A stretch of 36,010 bases of DNA from a virus, in IMG/VR virus record IMGVR_UViG_3300031722_000097, positions 1-36,010 of that record. One strand, 5' to 3'. This document shows positions 1 through 8,484 of this stretch, in pieces. The notes beneath the pieces are model-generated. The model was not told the origin of the DNA. It saw only the letters and a program-made list of their open reading frames with translations, and did no database searches. Within the stretch, counting starts at the first letter, position 1; each line of letters starts with the position of its first letter. A program made the translations under genes and the position numbers.

Positions 1-441
1 CATAAGTTCATCGGTGATGGTGCTCGAAAGAAGGTTGTGAGCAGAAACCGTCAGTTTGGTTCCTATGCCTGTTTCATTTTCATCCTCAAGTATCGATTTA
101 ATTTCCTTTTCGGCTCTGTTGTAGTAATTATCACCCGCAATGCCATTGTAGTATGGAATAGTTCCCGTCATCACCGTGGCAATATCCGATGCATTCCCTG
201 CTGAAATAATGTCGTAGTGTACGTTTTCGCAATTCGCACCCTGACCGATTATCTTTCTCAGTCCATTGCTGTCGAAATAATTGTACATTAAATCGAGATG
301 CTTCTGTTGAAGACCATCGATCATGATTCCGACTACCAAACGTGGGCGCACCGTAGTGCCGGACTGTGCACAAAGCAATGTGGATTGAAATGCAAGAACA
401 AGAACAAGAACAAGGAAATATTTAGGGAGAGTAAAGCGCAT
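1..441 (-). CDS. Alkaline phosphatase superfamily protein, secreted (partial, host gene)
   Basis: The 147 visible codons are the N-terminal part; the gene runs off the left edge. It starts with a signal peptide (basic MRFTLPK, a Leu/Val-rich core, then ...LLCAQ), so the product is exported. The mature start has RPRLVVGIMIDGL, where the Asp is the expected first metal ligand of the type I phosphodiesterase/alkaline phosphatase fold. SAGNASDIATVMTGTIP resembles the segment carrying the Thr/Ser nucleophile in Bacteroidota members, followed by GIAGDNYYNR. The substrate cannot be told. The hydrophobic core is encoded by a short 6-bp tandem repeat near 391-413. The gene is host flank and lies on the same strand as hisB, its probable neighbour before phage insertion. 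Confidence 0.75.
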   Translation of the reverse strand, partial: MRFTLPKYFLVLVLVLAFQSTLLCAQSGTTVRPRLVVGIMIDGLQQKHLDLMYNYFDSNGLRKIIGQGANCENVHYDIISAGNASDIATVMTGTIPYYNGIAGDNYYNRAEKEIKSILEDENETGIGTKLTVSAHNLLSSTITDELM

Positions 442-491
442 TATATAATTATCAATGGTTAATTGTAAATGGTTAATGATAACTGATAACT

Positions 492-549
492 GCCTAAAGC
501 ATTCCTTTGGTGAACGGTATAATCATTTTGTAGTTTAAAATGTTTAGGC
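492..549. repeat. Imperfect inverted repeat beside the left phage end
   Basis: GCCTAAAGCATT (492-503) and AATGTTTAGGC (539-549) are near-perfect reverse complements, differing by one missing base. A second pair, GTAGTTT (530-536) and AAACTAC (565-571), overlaps it. They frame the integrase promoter and the candidate attachment core. They could be recombinase arm sites or an operator; the sequence alone does not decide. Confidence 0.4.
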
Positions 550-557
550 TATTTTTG
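527..557 (+). promoter_or_regulatory. Promoter for the integrase (Bacteroidota type)
   Basis: TTTG at 527-530 and TATTTTTG at 550-557 are separated by exactly 19 nt, a perfect match to the Bacteroidota TTTG-N19-TAnnTTTG consensus. Transcription would begin near 564, about 20 nt before the integrase ATG at 586. The promoter lies left of the candidate att core, so it may be host DNA or the phage end may lie further left. Confidence 0.7.
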
Positions 558-564
558 TATCACA

Positions 565-574
565 AAACTACTAA
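565..574. repeat. Candidate left attachment core (attL)
   Basis: AAACTACTAA here is repeated exactly at 35005-35014, next to hisB. The left copy lies 11 bp before the integrase ATG and the right copy includes the hisB stop codon, as expected for a short serine-recombinase core. A 10-bp AT-rich match can occur by chance over the distance searched, so support is mainly positional. Confidence 0.4.
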
Positions 575-585
575 TAAATACCGAT

Positions 586-2451
586 ATGAAAGCAGCTTTA
601 TTGTTAAGAGTGTCCACTGAGCAACAGGATTTAGACAGCCAAAAGAATGATTTAAAGCCTATTGCAGAGGGTTTTGGGTATGATATACCAGATAGTTATA
701 TATTTGGTGAGCATATAACAGGTAAAGATGATATTAGAGTAAGTGAAAGAAAATCTATTACCAGATTGAAAGAAGCTTGTGCTACTGGTGAAATTAAGGC
801 TATCTTCATTTATGAGGTGTCCAGACTAAGTAGAAGTAGTATTGATGGAAGATCCTTTGTTCGTGATTTTGTGGAAATGAAAATACCAATTTATTTTAAA
901 GATAGAGGTATTTGGACACTTGACAGAACAACTTTAGAAGAAGATCCAACCACTAAAATGGTTGTGGGTATGTTCTTTGATTTTGCTGAACAAGAACTAA
1001 AAACTTTAAAAAGTAGGACTATGCGAGGTCGGAGAAATTCAGCTAGTAAAGGTTTAGCTACTGGTGGTTATATTAATTACGGCTACAAAAAGGATGTTGA
1101 AACAGGTAAAACAGTTATTGATGAAACAGAAGCACCATTTGTTTTAGATATGTTTGAAAAGTATTCTACAGGTAAATATAGCTTATCAGCCCTAACAAGA
1201 TATGCTAATACATTAGGTTTTGATACCAGATATAAAAAAAATAGTACAAGCGGTACTTTTAAAAATGCAAGTGGTTTTTCTAAATCTACTGATAACATAA
1301 AATGGAATGTTGGAGTAATAAGTTCAATGCTTAAAAACAAGATTTATATCGGTGAAACATACTTTCAAGAAATAAAGAAAGAAGTACCTGCAATGGTAGA
1401 TAAAGAAGTGTTTGATAAAGTACAACAAAAGCTTGTTTTAAACCCCAAATTCCTAGAAAAAACAAGAAATCACACCCACCTACTACAAAAGAAAGTTATT
1501 TGTGGACACTGTGGCAATTTGATGTCTGGGCATCTAGATACTAGTGGAAAATCTGGTAGTTATTTATGCACTAGTTATACAAGTACAAAAGAGAAATGTG
1601 GCAATACAACATTTAATTATTTTAGATTTGAAGCCTTGGTGTGGGATTTTATCAAAAATAATTCATTTGTATTTGCAAACTTGGACGAAGAAGAAAAAGC
1701 TAAGAAAATAACTGAACTAGAAGCTGAAAAACAACCTTTATTTGAAATAATATCACTTAGAGAAAGATATATACTAATTGAGAAGCAAAAGGTGGCTAAT
1801 CTATTAGATGTAGTCAAACAGGGTATTTTTTCTATAAATGATATAGCTAAGGATAAAATAGCAATTGATAAGTCAATAAATGATTACGAAAGGGAAATAT
1901 CCAAAGCTAGATCAAATATTTCATTAATAGATAATAGAATAGACCTAATTAAAAATTCTGATTTTTCAGCGGATTCAATAACTAAAATTGAATCTGATAG
2001 AGTTCAGATGAAAAAGGTGATTAATGATGTGGTAGACAATATTGTAGTTTACAAAATTGATAATAATTCAGTGGTTTTACAAGTAAATATGTATGACTAT
2101 CCGGTGTATAATATCCTTTTAAATCAGAGAAGTAAACGAATCTTTAAATACTGGTTCATTGAAGATTTTGTTGCTACCTTTTTAAAAGGTAAAGATAGAC
2201 CAGCAACACTAAAGGAATCAGATAATTTTTATTTCAGCAACCCTACAGACTTAGCTGGTTCTTCATACTGGGAATATTATGTATTTGATGAAATGTGTGC
2301 AATTTTAGAACATTCTGGTCTATATTCAGAATATTATCCAGCTGTTGAATATACTAATCCAAAAAGTAAAAAAACAGATGTAATTCCAGAAGATGAAACT
2401 GAGTTTAGAGAATATATGAGTACTAAATTTGGTACTGAGTTTGAAGATTAA
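586..2451 (+). CDS. Large serine recombinase (phage integrase)
   Basis: This 621-residue protein would integrate and excise the phage at short att sites. The N-terminal resolvase domain (about 1-150) has LLLRVSTEQQDLDSQ, with catalytic Ser10 and Arg8, and YEVSRLSRSSIDG, supplying the conserved arginines. The recombinase domain follows (about 160-300: GYINYGYKKD, then the KNKIYIGETYF segment). A zinc-ribbon-like part near 307-345 has CGHCG and two later cysteines, followed by a coiled coil (about 365-460) and an acidic C-terminus. The length is typical of the family. It has no internal TGA and ends in TAA, so the host can translate it without suppression. It lies at the left end of the element behind a strong promoter and is followed by a terminator. 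Confidence 0.93.
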   Translation: MKAALLLRVSTEQQDLDSQKNDLKPIAEGFGYDIPDSYIFGEHITGKDDIRVSERKSITRLKEACATGEIKAIFIYEVSRLSRSSIDGRSFVRDFVEMKIPIYFKDRGIWTLDRTTLEEDPTTKMVVGMFFDFAEQELKTLKSRTMRGRRNSASKGLATGGYINYGYKKDVETGKTVIDETEAPFVLDMFEKYSTGKYSLSALTRYANTLGFDTRYKKNSTSGTFKNASGFSKSTDNIKWNVGVISSMLKNKIYIGETYFQEIKKEVPAMVDKEVFDKVQQKLVLNPKFLEKTRNHTHLLQKKVICGHCGNLMSGHLDTSGKSGSYLCTSYTSTKEKCGNTTFNYFRFEALVWDFIKNNSFVFANLDEEEKAKKITELEAEKQPLFEIISLRERYILIEKQKVANLLDVVKQGIFSINDIAKDKIAIDKSINDYEREISKARSNISLIDNRIDLIKNSDFSADSITKIESDRVQMKKVINDVVDNIVVYKIDNNSVVLQVNMYDYPVYNILLNQRSKRIFKYWFIEDFVATFLKGKDRPATLKESDNFYFSNPTDLAGSSYWEYYVFDEMCAILEHSGLYSEYYPAVEYTNPKSKKTDVIPEDETEFREYMSTKFGTEFED

Positions 2452-2456
2452 AACTG

Positions 2457-2490
2457 AAAAGGCTACTAGAATAATATTGTAGCCTTTTTT
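2457..2490 (+). terminator. Intrinsic terminator after the integrase
   Basis: A perfect 10-bp stem AAAAGGCTAC/GTAGCCTTTT with a 12-nt loop is followed by a T-run, 5 nt after the integrase stop. Its stem resembles other cargo-region terminators (3683, 8485). Confidence 0.85.
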
Positions 2491-2505
2491 ATTTAAAAAA
2501 ATCAT

Positions 2506-2513
2506 TAACTTTG
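2506..2513 (+). promoter_or_regulatory. -7 element TAACTTTG upstream of the 128-residue gene
   Basis: TAACTTTG matches the Bacteroidota -7 consensus 28 nt before the next ATG and just after the integrase terminator. No TTTG is seen at the -33 position. Confidence 0.5.
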
Positions 2514-2541
2514 AGCCTTAATAACTAATCAATCAAATATT

Positions 2542-2928
2542 ATGGACATAAAATTTAAAGACAATCCAATTACAATTAAAACTATTGAAGTTGATGGCAA
2601 GAAATTAACAAAGCAGTTGTTGCAACAGATTGAAATAGATGATTTGCATTTTTTAAAAAATGCTGAATATTATACATATAGAAAATTAATAAGAAAAGCA
2701 AAAGAAGAATTAAATGACTTTGAATTTACAGGGCAAATAGTAGGGTATGTTAATATGATATTAGATAAAGATATTGTTATTAAAAGTTTTTTCGAATTGC
2801 CAAATATTAATATTTCTGGATTGCGTACTGTTTTATTCATTAATTCATTTGGAGAACTTAGTAGAAGTTATGTCCATCAAAGTAAATTTGATATTTTATT
2901 GGGTGAAGTGGAACAAATATATATTTAA
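2542..2928 (+). CDS. Hypothetical protein (128 aa), cargo
   Basis: I do not recognise this protein. It is a soluble 128-residue product with no signal peptide or membrane segment. It opens MDIKFKDNPITIKTIEVDGKKLTK, has a charged helical part (YRKLIRKAKEELNDF) and ends with a more hydrophobic part (GLRTVLFINSFGELSRSY). It has no internal TGA, ends in TAA, and has its own likely promoter, so it may be expressed in the lysogen. Small proteins of this look occur beside integrases in Bacteroidota mobile elements; that comparison is from memory and is not a function. Confidence 0.65.
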   Translation: MDIKFKDNPITIKTIEVDGKKLTKQLLQQIEIDDLHFLKNAEYYTYRKLIRKAKEELNDFEFTGQIVGYVNMILDKDIVIKSFFELPNINISGLRTVLFINSFGELSRSYVHQSKFDILLGEVEQIYI

Positions 2929-3006
2929 CACTACTGAAACAAATTGATTTTATTCATTTATCAGCATTTTACTAATCAGTGAAATACTATTCAACATCTA
3001 AACCCT

Positions 3007-3618
3007 ATGACATTATTAAACGCTATTTTACAGAATGACACTGTAAAAGTTCTTGTTTTGGATAATCAAAAATCATTTGTTGAATACTCAAATTTAATAA
3101 CAGCAATAACTTCAATTGTTGCAATTTTATTAAGTGTATTTGGACTTTTTTATTCAGTATATTACAACAGAAAATCATTAAGACAATCTGAAGATTATAA
3201 CCGAAAAACTTTAGAACAAACAATAAGGCATAATACACTATCAGTTGTACCAATATTGGCAATTAGTAAACGTTTAGTCAGTGAAACTAAAACTATTAAT
3301 ATTGAAATTGTAAATTGTGGACTTGGTACAGCAATAATTACTGAAATCTCTTTGATTTATAATGATATCACATATCTAAGAAATGATTTTAAACAGTTGT
3401 TAGTAAACAATAATATTAATTCAAATACAAATGCAAGGATACATTCTTTTACTGACAAATGTCCAATCTCATCAAATCAAAGAATACCTATATTTACTAG
3501 TGATATAGTAGAAGACTATAATTATCATAAAATTAATGATATTTTCAATAACACTAAAATCTCAGTTGATTATTTGACATTATATAATGAGAAGAGGAAT
3601 CATACTGATTCCTTATGA
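3007..3618 (+). CDS. Membrane-anchored hypothetical protein (203 aa), cargo
   Basis: One strong transmembrane helix lies at about 29-52 (NLITAITSIVAILLSVFGLFY), followed by a short charged coiled part (YNRKSLRQSEDYNRKTLEQT) and a mixed domain with beta-rich segments such as TINIEIVNCGLGTAIITEI. That arrangement is common in small membrane proteins of defence or exclusion loci, but no family is recognised. The stop is TGA followed at once by TAA (3616-3621), so reading TGA as Trp would add only one residue. The gene is effectively neutral to the code change. It is followed by a bidirectional terminator. Confidence 0.65.
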   Translation: MTLLNAILQNDTVKVLVLDNQKSFVEYSNLITAITSIVAILLSVFGLFYSVYYNRKSLRQSEDYNRKTLEQTIRHNTLSVVPILAISKRLVSETKTINIEIVNCGLGTAIITEISLIYNDITYLRNDFKQLLVNNNINSNTNARIHSFTDKCPISSNQRIPIFTSDIVEDYNYHKINDIFNNTKISVDYLTLYNEKRNHTDSL

Positions 3619-3682
3619 TAATTATAAATTTATGTACAAGTATATATAACAAAATATGTCCCACCCTCGAAAGCTGTTATAC

Positions 3683-3719
3683 AAAAAAGCTACCTAGAAT
3701 TATCTAAGTAGCTTTTTTT
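3683..3719. terminator. Bidirectional terminator between cargo genes
   Basis: A 15-bp stem with one mismatch (3683-3697 with 3704-3718) is flanked by A6 and T7, so it can stop transcription on both strands. It lies between the plus-strand 203-residue gene and the minus-strand PIN-like gene. Its central 17 nt recur at 6601-6617. Confidence 0.85.
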
Positions 3720-3816
3720 ACTAATAAAATCAATTTATTACCGTCCAATAATTGATTGTCATTTTTCTTATAATTGAAAAACTTAATCCAAAACACGTAT
3801 TTTACAGAGTCCTAGA

Positions 3817-5046
3817 TTATTTTTCTTTGGTTTTTTTAGAGGTATGAGGCTTGAGTTTGGGCGGCAAATTAAGTTCATTCTTATTACTTCTAGTTGAAAA
3901 TGGCTTATAAAATTCAGAAGAATAATTAAATGAATCTAATCCAGCTTTTAATTTATCCAGAACTTCTTGTGGATAATTATAATGAGGAAGATCATTATAA
4001 TCTGCTAAATTTTTCATCATTTTTTTCTGTGATAAAAATACTTCAAATGCATCAATCGATTTGTAATTTTCATTATTAAAGAAATCAATTACTTTGGAGC
4101 TAATATCAACTTGTGAATCTAGATTGTCTGATATATCATTCAAATTTTTATATTCCTTTTCATCATTAACTCGAATATCTTTTACTTCCTCAATAGTCTC
4201 ATCTTTTAATTCTGGTAGTAGTCTTTGTTCTTTAGCAATTAATAGAAAATTATCTGCATTATATATAAGAATTCTAATTCCTGTAATATCAAAGAATTCC
4301 TTAATTAATTCTTCTCTAGGTCTTATAGTTTTCCCTTTTTGAATTGTCCACCAATCCTCCTTTCTATCATCTGTAATAAAAATTAATGGATATTTTTTGT
4401 TTTTGGCATTATTAATCAGCTCTTTCCAAATTATTAGGTCACCATAAATGTGTCTTTGTCCTTTACTTTTTTTATTTATTTGGTCTTTATAACCTGGAGG
4501 GATTTCGTTTGAATACCGACTTTCTCCTTCTTTATAGATTTTCAACAAATCCTCTTTAGAGAATTCTTCACCCACTGAATTTTCAAATAAGTCAGTTAAT
4601 TCATTCAAAACATCATCCTTGGATCGAAAATCCGGATGTTTTAATTTTTGTTCATTAAGTTCATTACTGAGATTTTCCAAAAAATCATTATGTAGCTTGA
4701 TGATCTTTTCAATTACAATAGAAGGATGCTTCTTGTGTTTGTTAATTTGGCTTTTTAGGTACTTATCAAAGTTTTCTGGAAAAACTTCATATAATTCATC
4801 ATACGAATTTTCAATACTATCAATAACTTCTAAACGATTGTTTTGATATTCAAATGCAGCTTGATATGGAAGAAATAATCTTTCCTTTATAGTCTTTAAC
4901 GCATTCAAAAAGTCATCACGCGTTTTATCTGTATATCTGTATAAATTTAAAAGTGTATTTGCATCAAACGCAAAGATTCCTTTTTTCCAAGCTTCATTTA
5001 TTTCATCTTTTGTTGGATTGTAAAATCCAATAAATTTCTTTTTCAT
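3817..5046 (-). CDS. PIN-like domain protein (409 aa), probable defence nuclease
   Basis: The N-terminal two thirds resembles the PIN-like (PIN_8-type) family: FAFDANTLLNLYRY (about 26-39) supplies the first acidic residue, LPYQAAFEYQNNR an acidic helix, and GDLIIWKELINNA followed by PLIFITDDRKEDWW (about 200-235) the later acidic residues. PIN folds are metal-dependent RNases. The rest is charged and low-complexity with a Lys-rich end. In a prophage, such a gene is plausibly anti-phage or abortive-infection cargo; that role is inferred. It has no internal TGA, uses TGG for Trp and ends in TAA, so the host can translate it. It forms an isolated minus-strand unit with its own likely promoter. 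Confidence 0.8.
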   Translation of the reverse strand: MKKKFIGFYNPTKDEINEAWKKGIFAFDANTLLNLYRYTDKTRDDFLNALKTIKERLFLPYQAAFEYQNNRLEVIDSIENSYDELYEVFPENFDKYLKSQINKHKKHPSIVIEKIIKLHNDFLENLSNELNEQKLKHPDFRSKDDVLNELTDLFENSVGEEFSKEDLLKIYKEGESRYSNEIPPGYKDQINKKSKGQRHIYGDLIIWKELINNAKNKKYPLIFITDDRKEDWWTIQKGKTIRPREELIKEFFDITGIRILIYNADNFLLIAKEQRLLPELKDETIEEVKDIRVNDEKEYKNLNDISDNLDSQVDISSKVIDFFNNENYKSIDAFEVFLSQKKMMKNLADYNDLPHYNYPQEVLDKLKAGLDSFNYSSEFYKPFSTRSNKNELNLPPKLKPHTSKKTKEK

Positions 5047-5119
5047 ATTTTATTAGTTCAGATTATTTGAAATATTTATAAGTGTTATGTCTTAATAATG
5101 ACTTATGTATAATGAATTA

Positions 5120-5127
5120 CAAATCTA
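5120..5127 (-). promoter_or_regulatory. -7 element TAGATTTG for the PIN-like gene
   Basis: On the minus strand this reads TAGATTTG, matching TAnnTTTG, 74 nt before the ATG at 5046. No clear -33 TTTG is present. Confidence 0.4.
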
Positions 5128-5162
5128 CAACTTTTTTTGTTCACTTAATTGTTTTCATTAAA

Positions 5163-5190
5163 CAACCACCCCAAAAGGAGGTGGATTTTT
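5163..5190. terminator. GC-rich hairpin between two minus-strand cargo genes
   Basis: CCACCCC and GGAGGTGG pair around AAAA. On the plus strand it is followed by ATTTTTAAA and on the minus strand by a poorer T-run. It probably ends transcription of the 415-residue gene that stops at 5243. Confidence 0.5.
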
Positions 5191-5242
5191 AAATCAGAAT
5201 AAATAATACTGCTTTAAATTGTGGAATTCAATTATGTTGTTT

Positions 5243-6490
5243 TTATTCGAGATTGGTTTTAGAATTCAGTAAATTGTGTTCACAACGACTACAAGTTTCA
5301 AGTAATTTTTTAAGTTTTATATTTTTATTAAACAACCTTCTTTTTCTCGAGTTTAATTTTTTATTTTGTAAAGCTAAAATTTCAGCTAATTTGGCGTGTT
5401 TATCAACGGCTAATTCCATTGTTATTGAAGCTTCCATAGCAATAGAGGATAAGATTTCTACTATTTCATCAAGTTGCTTCTTCTTTTTATTATCTTTTTG
5501 TATGTAAGTAGATACACTTATAATTGAATCTGAGATCGCCTTAATTTCATTTACGTAGGAAAATACAAAATCACTCCCCTTCTTACATTTATCATTAACT
5601 TTGTTCATTAACTCGACATTATCAGTATCAGCATCAACTATTTCTTTGAAATTGCTAAGTAAATCATCAATCTCTTTTAGTTGTATATCTATGTTAGATT
5701 TTACAGTAATAAGATATTTAATCCGTTCATCAAAAATTGATTTTATTGAATAATCAATAGTTATTATTTTGAGTAGTTTTAATGTTGATTCTGAATCTAA
5801 TGTATCACTACTTAAAGTATTGTCGATAAGTGTATCAATGCTTGAAAGATCATTTTTACTTAGATTAAATAGATAAAAAATAATAGTTATAACTACAATT
5901 ATAATTACTGAAAATTTGAATTCTATACCAGTCCAATTTTCTGCATAATAATTAAGAAATATTTTAGCTATCGATAAAATACTAACAAACAATAGACTCC
6001 CAAAGACGAAGCCAAATCTAAATTTATAAAATAAGGTATTAATAGTGCCATATATACAAATAATATATATTAATCCGAAAATCACTAAGGTAAGTATCGG
6101 ATATTTAAAGCTATAAATGTCTATTTTGAAAATCCCGATACAGACAAATAAACTTAAAAGAATAATTGAACATACTAAAACCGTTATGTTGATATATTTT
6201 TTCAATGATTTAGAAACATCAATCAATTTGCCTTCCTTAAATTCATTTTTCTTCTTAACGAATAGCATATAAGAATAAATTGGAATCACAAAACAGAAAA
6301 TCAGAAGCACAATAGCAGATAATACATTATTCAATTCAAATTTATTTATTGGGTCAAGATCAAGAAAGTATAAAATACTAGAAACTAATGCACCTAATAA
6401 TACCCAATAATTCCAGCCTGGACTTGTATATTTAGCGGCTAATCTTTGTCTTTCTGAATACAGAATACTAAGCAATTCGTGTTTTTCCAT
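5243..6490 (-). CDS. Six-helix membrane protein with cytoplasmic coiled coil (415 aa), cargo
   Basis: I do not recognise the family. Six hydrophobic segments fill about residues 25-210 (for example WNYWVLLGALVSSILYFL, LSAIVLLIFCFVIPIYSYML, ITVLVCSIILLSLFVCIGIF and FKFSVIIIVVITIIFYLF). The C-terminal half (about 215-415) is soluble, charged and helical, ending KKLLETCSRCEHNLLNSK with a CxxC pair. The N-terminus EKHELLSILYSERQRLAAKY is amphipathic. A membrane domain plus a long helical domain would suit an exclusion or cell-killing effector, but nothing in the sequence proves it. It has no internal TGA and ends in TAA. Confidence 0.65.
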   Translation of the reverse strand: MEKHELLSILYSERQRLAAKYTSPGWNYWVLLGALVSSILYFLDLDPINKFELNNVLSAIVLLIFCFVIPIYSYMLFVKKKNEFKEGKLIDVSKSLKKYINITVLVCSIILLSLFVCIGIFKIDIYSFKYPILTLVIFGLIYIICIYGTINTLFYKFRFGFVFGSLLFVSILSIAKIFLNYYAENWTGIEFKFSVIIIVVITIIFYLFNLSKNDLSSIDTLIDNTLSSDTLDSESTLKLLKIITIDYSIKSIFDERIKYLITVKSNIDIQLKEIDDLLSNFKEIVDADTDNVELMNKVNDKCKKGSDFVFSYVNEIKAISDSIISVSTYIQKDNKKKKQLDEIVEILSSIAMEASITMELAVDKHAKLAEILALQNKKLNSRKRRLFNKNIKLKKLLETCSRCEHNLLNSKTNLE

Positions 6491-6600
6491 TTCTAATATA
6501 AATTATTGTTTTTAGCATTAACTTGCAATATGTAAAGTTAATGTATTTTTTTAAACAAGAGTAAAGTTCGTGTTATTTTGTGGCTTTTTTTTAAAATACT

Positions 6601-6617
6601 TACCTAGAATTATCTAA
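6601..6617. repeat. 17-nt copy of the 3691-3707 terminator core
   Basis: TACCTAGAATTATCTAA is identical at 3691-3707 and 6601-6617. At 3691 it is the heart of a terminator hairpin; here the outer stem arms are missing, so it looks like a terminator remnant at a cargo boundary. Confidence 0.7.
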
Positions 6618-6624
6618 TCAACAA

Positions 6625-6849
6625 TCACTTATTGATAGTTATATTAAATAGAGTGAAATTAAATGTTGGCTTAATTTGTTTGTTAATTGATTTATCCAAA
6701 CTAACTTTTTTATGAGTTGTAGCAATCTTTTTTGAATATCTACAAACAGTAGGCGTTTTATCTTTGTATGCACCATATATAGCACATACAGTACCTATAA
6801 AAGTACATATAGAAATAAAATTACTATTTATAAATTCAAATATTATCAT
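6625..6849 (-). CDS. Small hypothetical protein with one membrane helix (74 aa)
   Basis: It opens MIIFEFINSNFISICTFIGT with a hydrophobic segment (about 8-27), followed by a Lys-rich soluble tail. The stop is TGA; if that were read as Trp, four more residues (LLIR) and a TAA at 6610-6612 would follow. The gene could be real cargo or a chance reading frame in AT-rich DNA. No promoter or homologue is recognised. Confidence 0.35.
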   Translation of the reverse strand: MIIFEFINSNFISICTFIGTVCAIYGAYKDKTPTVCRYSKKIATTHKKVSLDKSINKQIKPTFNFTLFNITINK

Positions 6850-7268
6850 TACCTAATCATTAATCTACAAATGAAATAAATATTTGTTTAAGTAAAAGCT
6901 AATGGATGCCATTTTAATTGTAAACGCTATAATAGCTTTTGTATCTTACCAATACTTATTTTATTTGTATGTCTTCACTGTTTTGTGTTTGCGTATATTT
7001 TATTAAAATGTAAAAATAATCAAAACTAAAGCTTTAGATTTTAAAAATGCATATTTAACTACCTCCTGCGTATAAGTTGTAAAAATAATTTAAATACAAT
7101 CAATTTTTCAAATAATAATATTTTTATTGTTATATCTAAATAAAAAAGGCTGTTAGATCACTCTATCAGCCTATTTTTATGAAAACAACGTTATGAATCT
7201 TGAAGCGTAAAACAATTACTGTTTAGTTATAAGTGAGATTTACACCAACTTAAACTTAACTATTACAT
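6850..7268. other. Gene-free AT-rich stretch
   Basis: I see no coding region here on either strand under either reading of TGA. It holds the terminator at 7142-7178 and otherwise unstructured AT-rich DNA. It separates the 74-residue gene from the secreted protein gene. Confidence 0.6.
7142..7178 (-). terminator. Terminator for the secreted protein gene
   Basis: AGGCTGTTAGA pairs with TCTATCAGCCT (one mismatch) around a 4-nt loop, and the minus strand continues with a run of six T. It lies about 90 nt past the stop codon at 7269. Confidence 0.75.
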
Positions 7269-8354
7269 CTACTCTCTTAAAACTTGTCCACCACCAACAA
7301 TACTCTTATTTCTTAGACTTTCTTCAGAACTAAAAGTTGCTACAGTGAACGATATTTTGAAAACTTCTAAGAAAACCAATCCTAAAGAAAGTTGTCCGAA
7401 AGTGAAGTTATTGTTTGTAATTCCAAGATTGTTTCTGTAAATATCTGTACCATAAATCTTATTTGTGTTATAATTGATAAAGAAACGAAGTTTGTTATTA
7501 TCCAGTGAAGCATCACCATAAAAATCAATCCCATAAGAAGCACTTCCAGCCCATTTTTCTGTACTTGTACCAAAAGCAGGAAGATCAGATGTACCTCTAA
7601 CTATAAATCTAGAAATTAAGTTATAATGACTATCTCTTGAATGTATATACAAAAGTGGATATTCAAAATTTAAAACTGTATTTCCACCATAAGTCACAAG
7701 TCTTTGATAAGCTTCCTCATTTTTAGCAACTTGTGTACTATCATTATTATTACTTGAAATCATAGATCCCAAACTGACTCTTAGCATACCTAGATTACCA
7801 CTAACTAATTCAGAATAGATTGAAGCGCTATTTGAACCAAAAGTGAATCCTGTATTACCAAGTGTTTTAAACTTCTGACCATTACCATTATAAATTATAT
7901 CAAATAAAGCTTTAGACTTAATTACCCAAAAACCAGCATTTATCCAGCTGTAATTCAATAAGTCTTTTGTATAAGATAAATACAAAGAATCCTGTTTAAT
8001 AGATTTGATTTTCAATACTTTTCTTAACGAGTCAACTTTTTCAAAATCGGATTTCCTTTTTTTCGAGTCAAGTAATTTTGAATCACTATTGGGATCTGAG
8101 TTGTCATAATACAAACTAATAATATCGGATATTACTTTTTGTATTTCAGTTTTTTCTTTTGTCAAGTAGTTATATTCAATTATATCTTGTGTTTTATAAA
8201 CCTTTTCATTTTTTACAACAAGGTTGACTTTACTGTTTTCACTACTATTTACTGGGATGCTTGATTTTTGGTTTAACATTTTCAGTCCAGCTTGTGCATT
8301 CAAATCAATCACACATATAAGTGTTAGTATAGTTGTTAGTATTCGTTTTTGCAT
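7269..8354 (-). CDS. Secreted, probable outer-membrane beta-barrel protein (361 aa), cargo
   Basis: A signal peptide (MQKRILTTILTLICVIDLNAQA) directs export. A Ser/Lys-rich helical part follows (about 30-125). The C-terminal two thirds has alternating polar and hydrophobic strands rich in Gly, Asn and aromatic residues (TLGNTGFTFGSNSASIYSEL, RFIVRGTSDLPAF, YGIDFYGDASLDNNKLRFF), the look of an outer-membrane beta-barrel. A prophage-encoded surface protein could change the host envelope or block a receptor; this is inference. It has no internal TGA and ends in TAG. It stands alone on the minus strand with a terminator behind it. Confidence 0.65.
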   Translation of the reverse strand: MQKRILTTILTLICVIDLNAQAGLKMLNQKSSIPVNSSENSKVNLVVKNEKVYKTQDIIEYNYLTKEKTEIQKVISDIISLYYDNSDPNSDSKLLDSKKRKSDFEKVDSLRKVLKIKSIKQDSLYLSYTKDLLNYSWINAGFWVIKSKALFDIIYNGNGQKFKTLGNTGFTFGSNSASIYSELVSGNLGMLRVSLGSMISSNNNDSTQVAKNEEAYQRLVTYGGNTVLNFEYPLLYIHSRDSHYNLISRFIVRGTSDLPAFGTSTEKWAGSASYGIDFYGDASLDNNKLRFFINYNTNKIYGTDIYRNNLGITNNNFTFGQLSLGLVFLEVFKISFTVATFSSEESLRNKSIVGGGQVLRE

Positions 8355-8484
8355 AATTTTAAATATTTAGAGTTATGTTACATAAAGTCGTTAAAGCTGA
8401 TATAAGTTGCTGTAAGGACTACACTTAATTTTGTTTTCTATAAAATTTAAAAACAAAAAGAATACAAATAAGTTCTAATAAACC

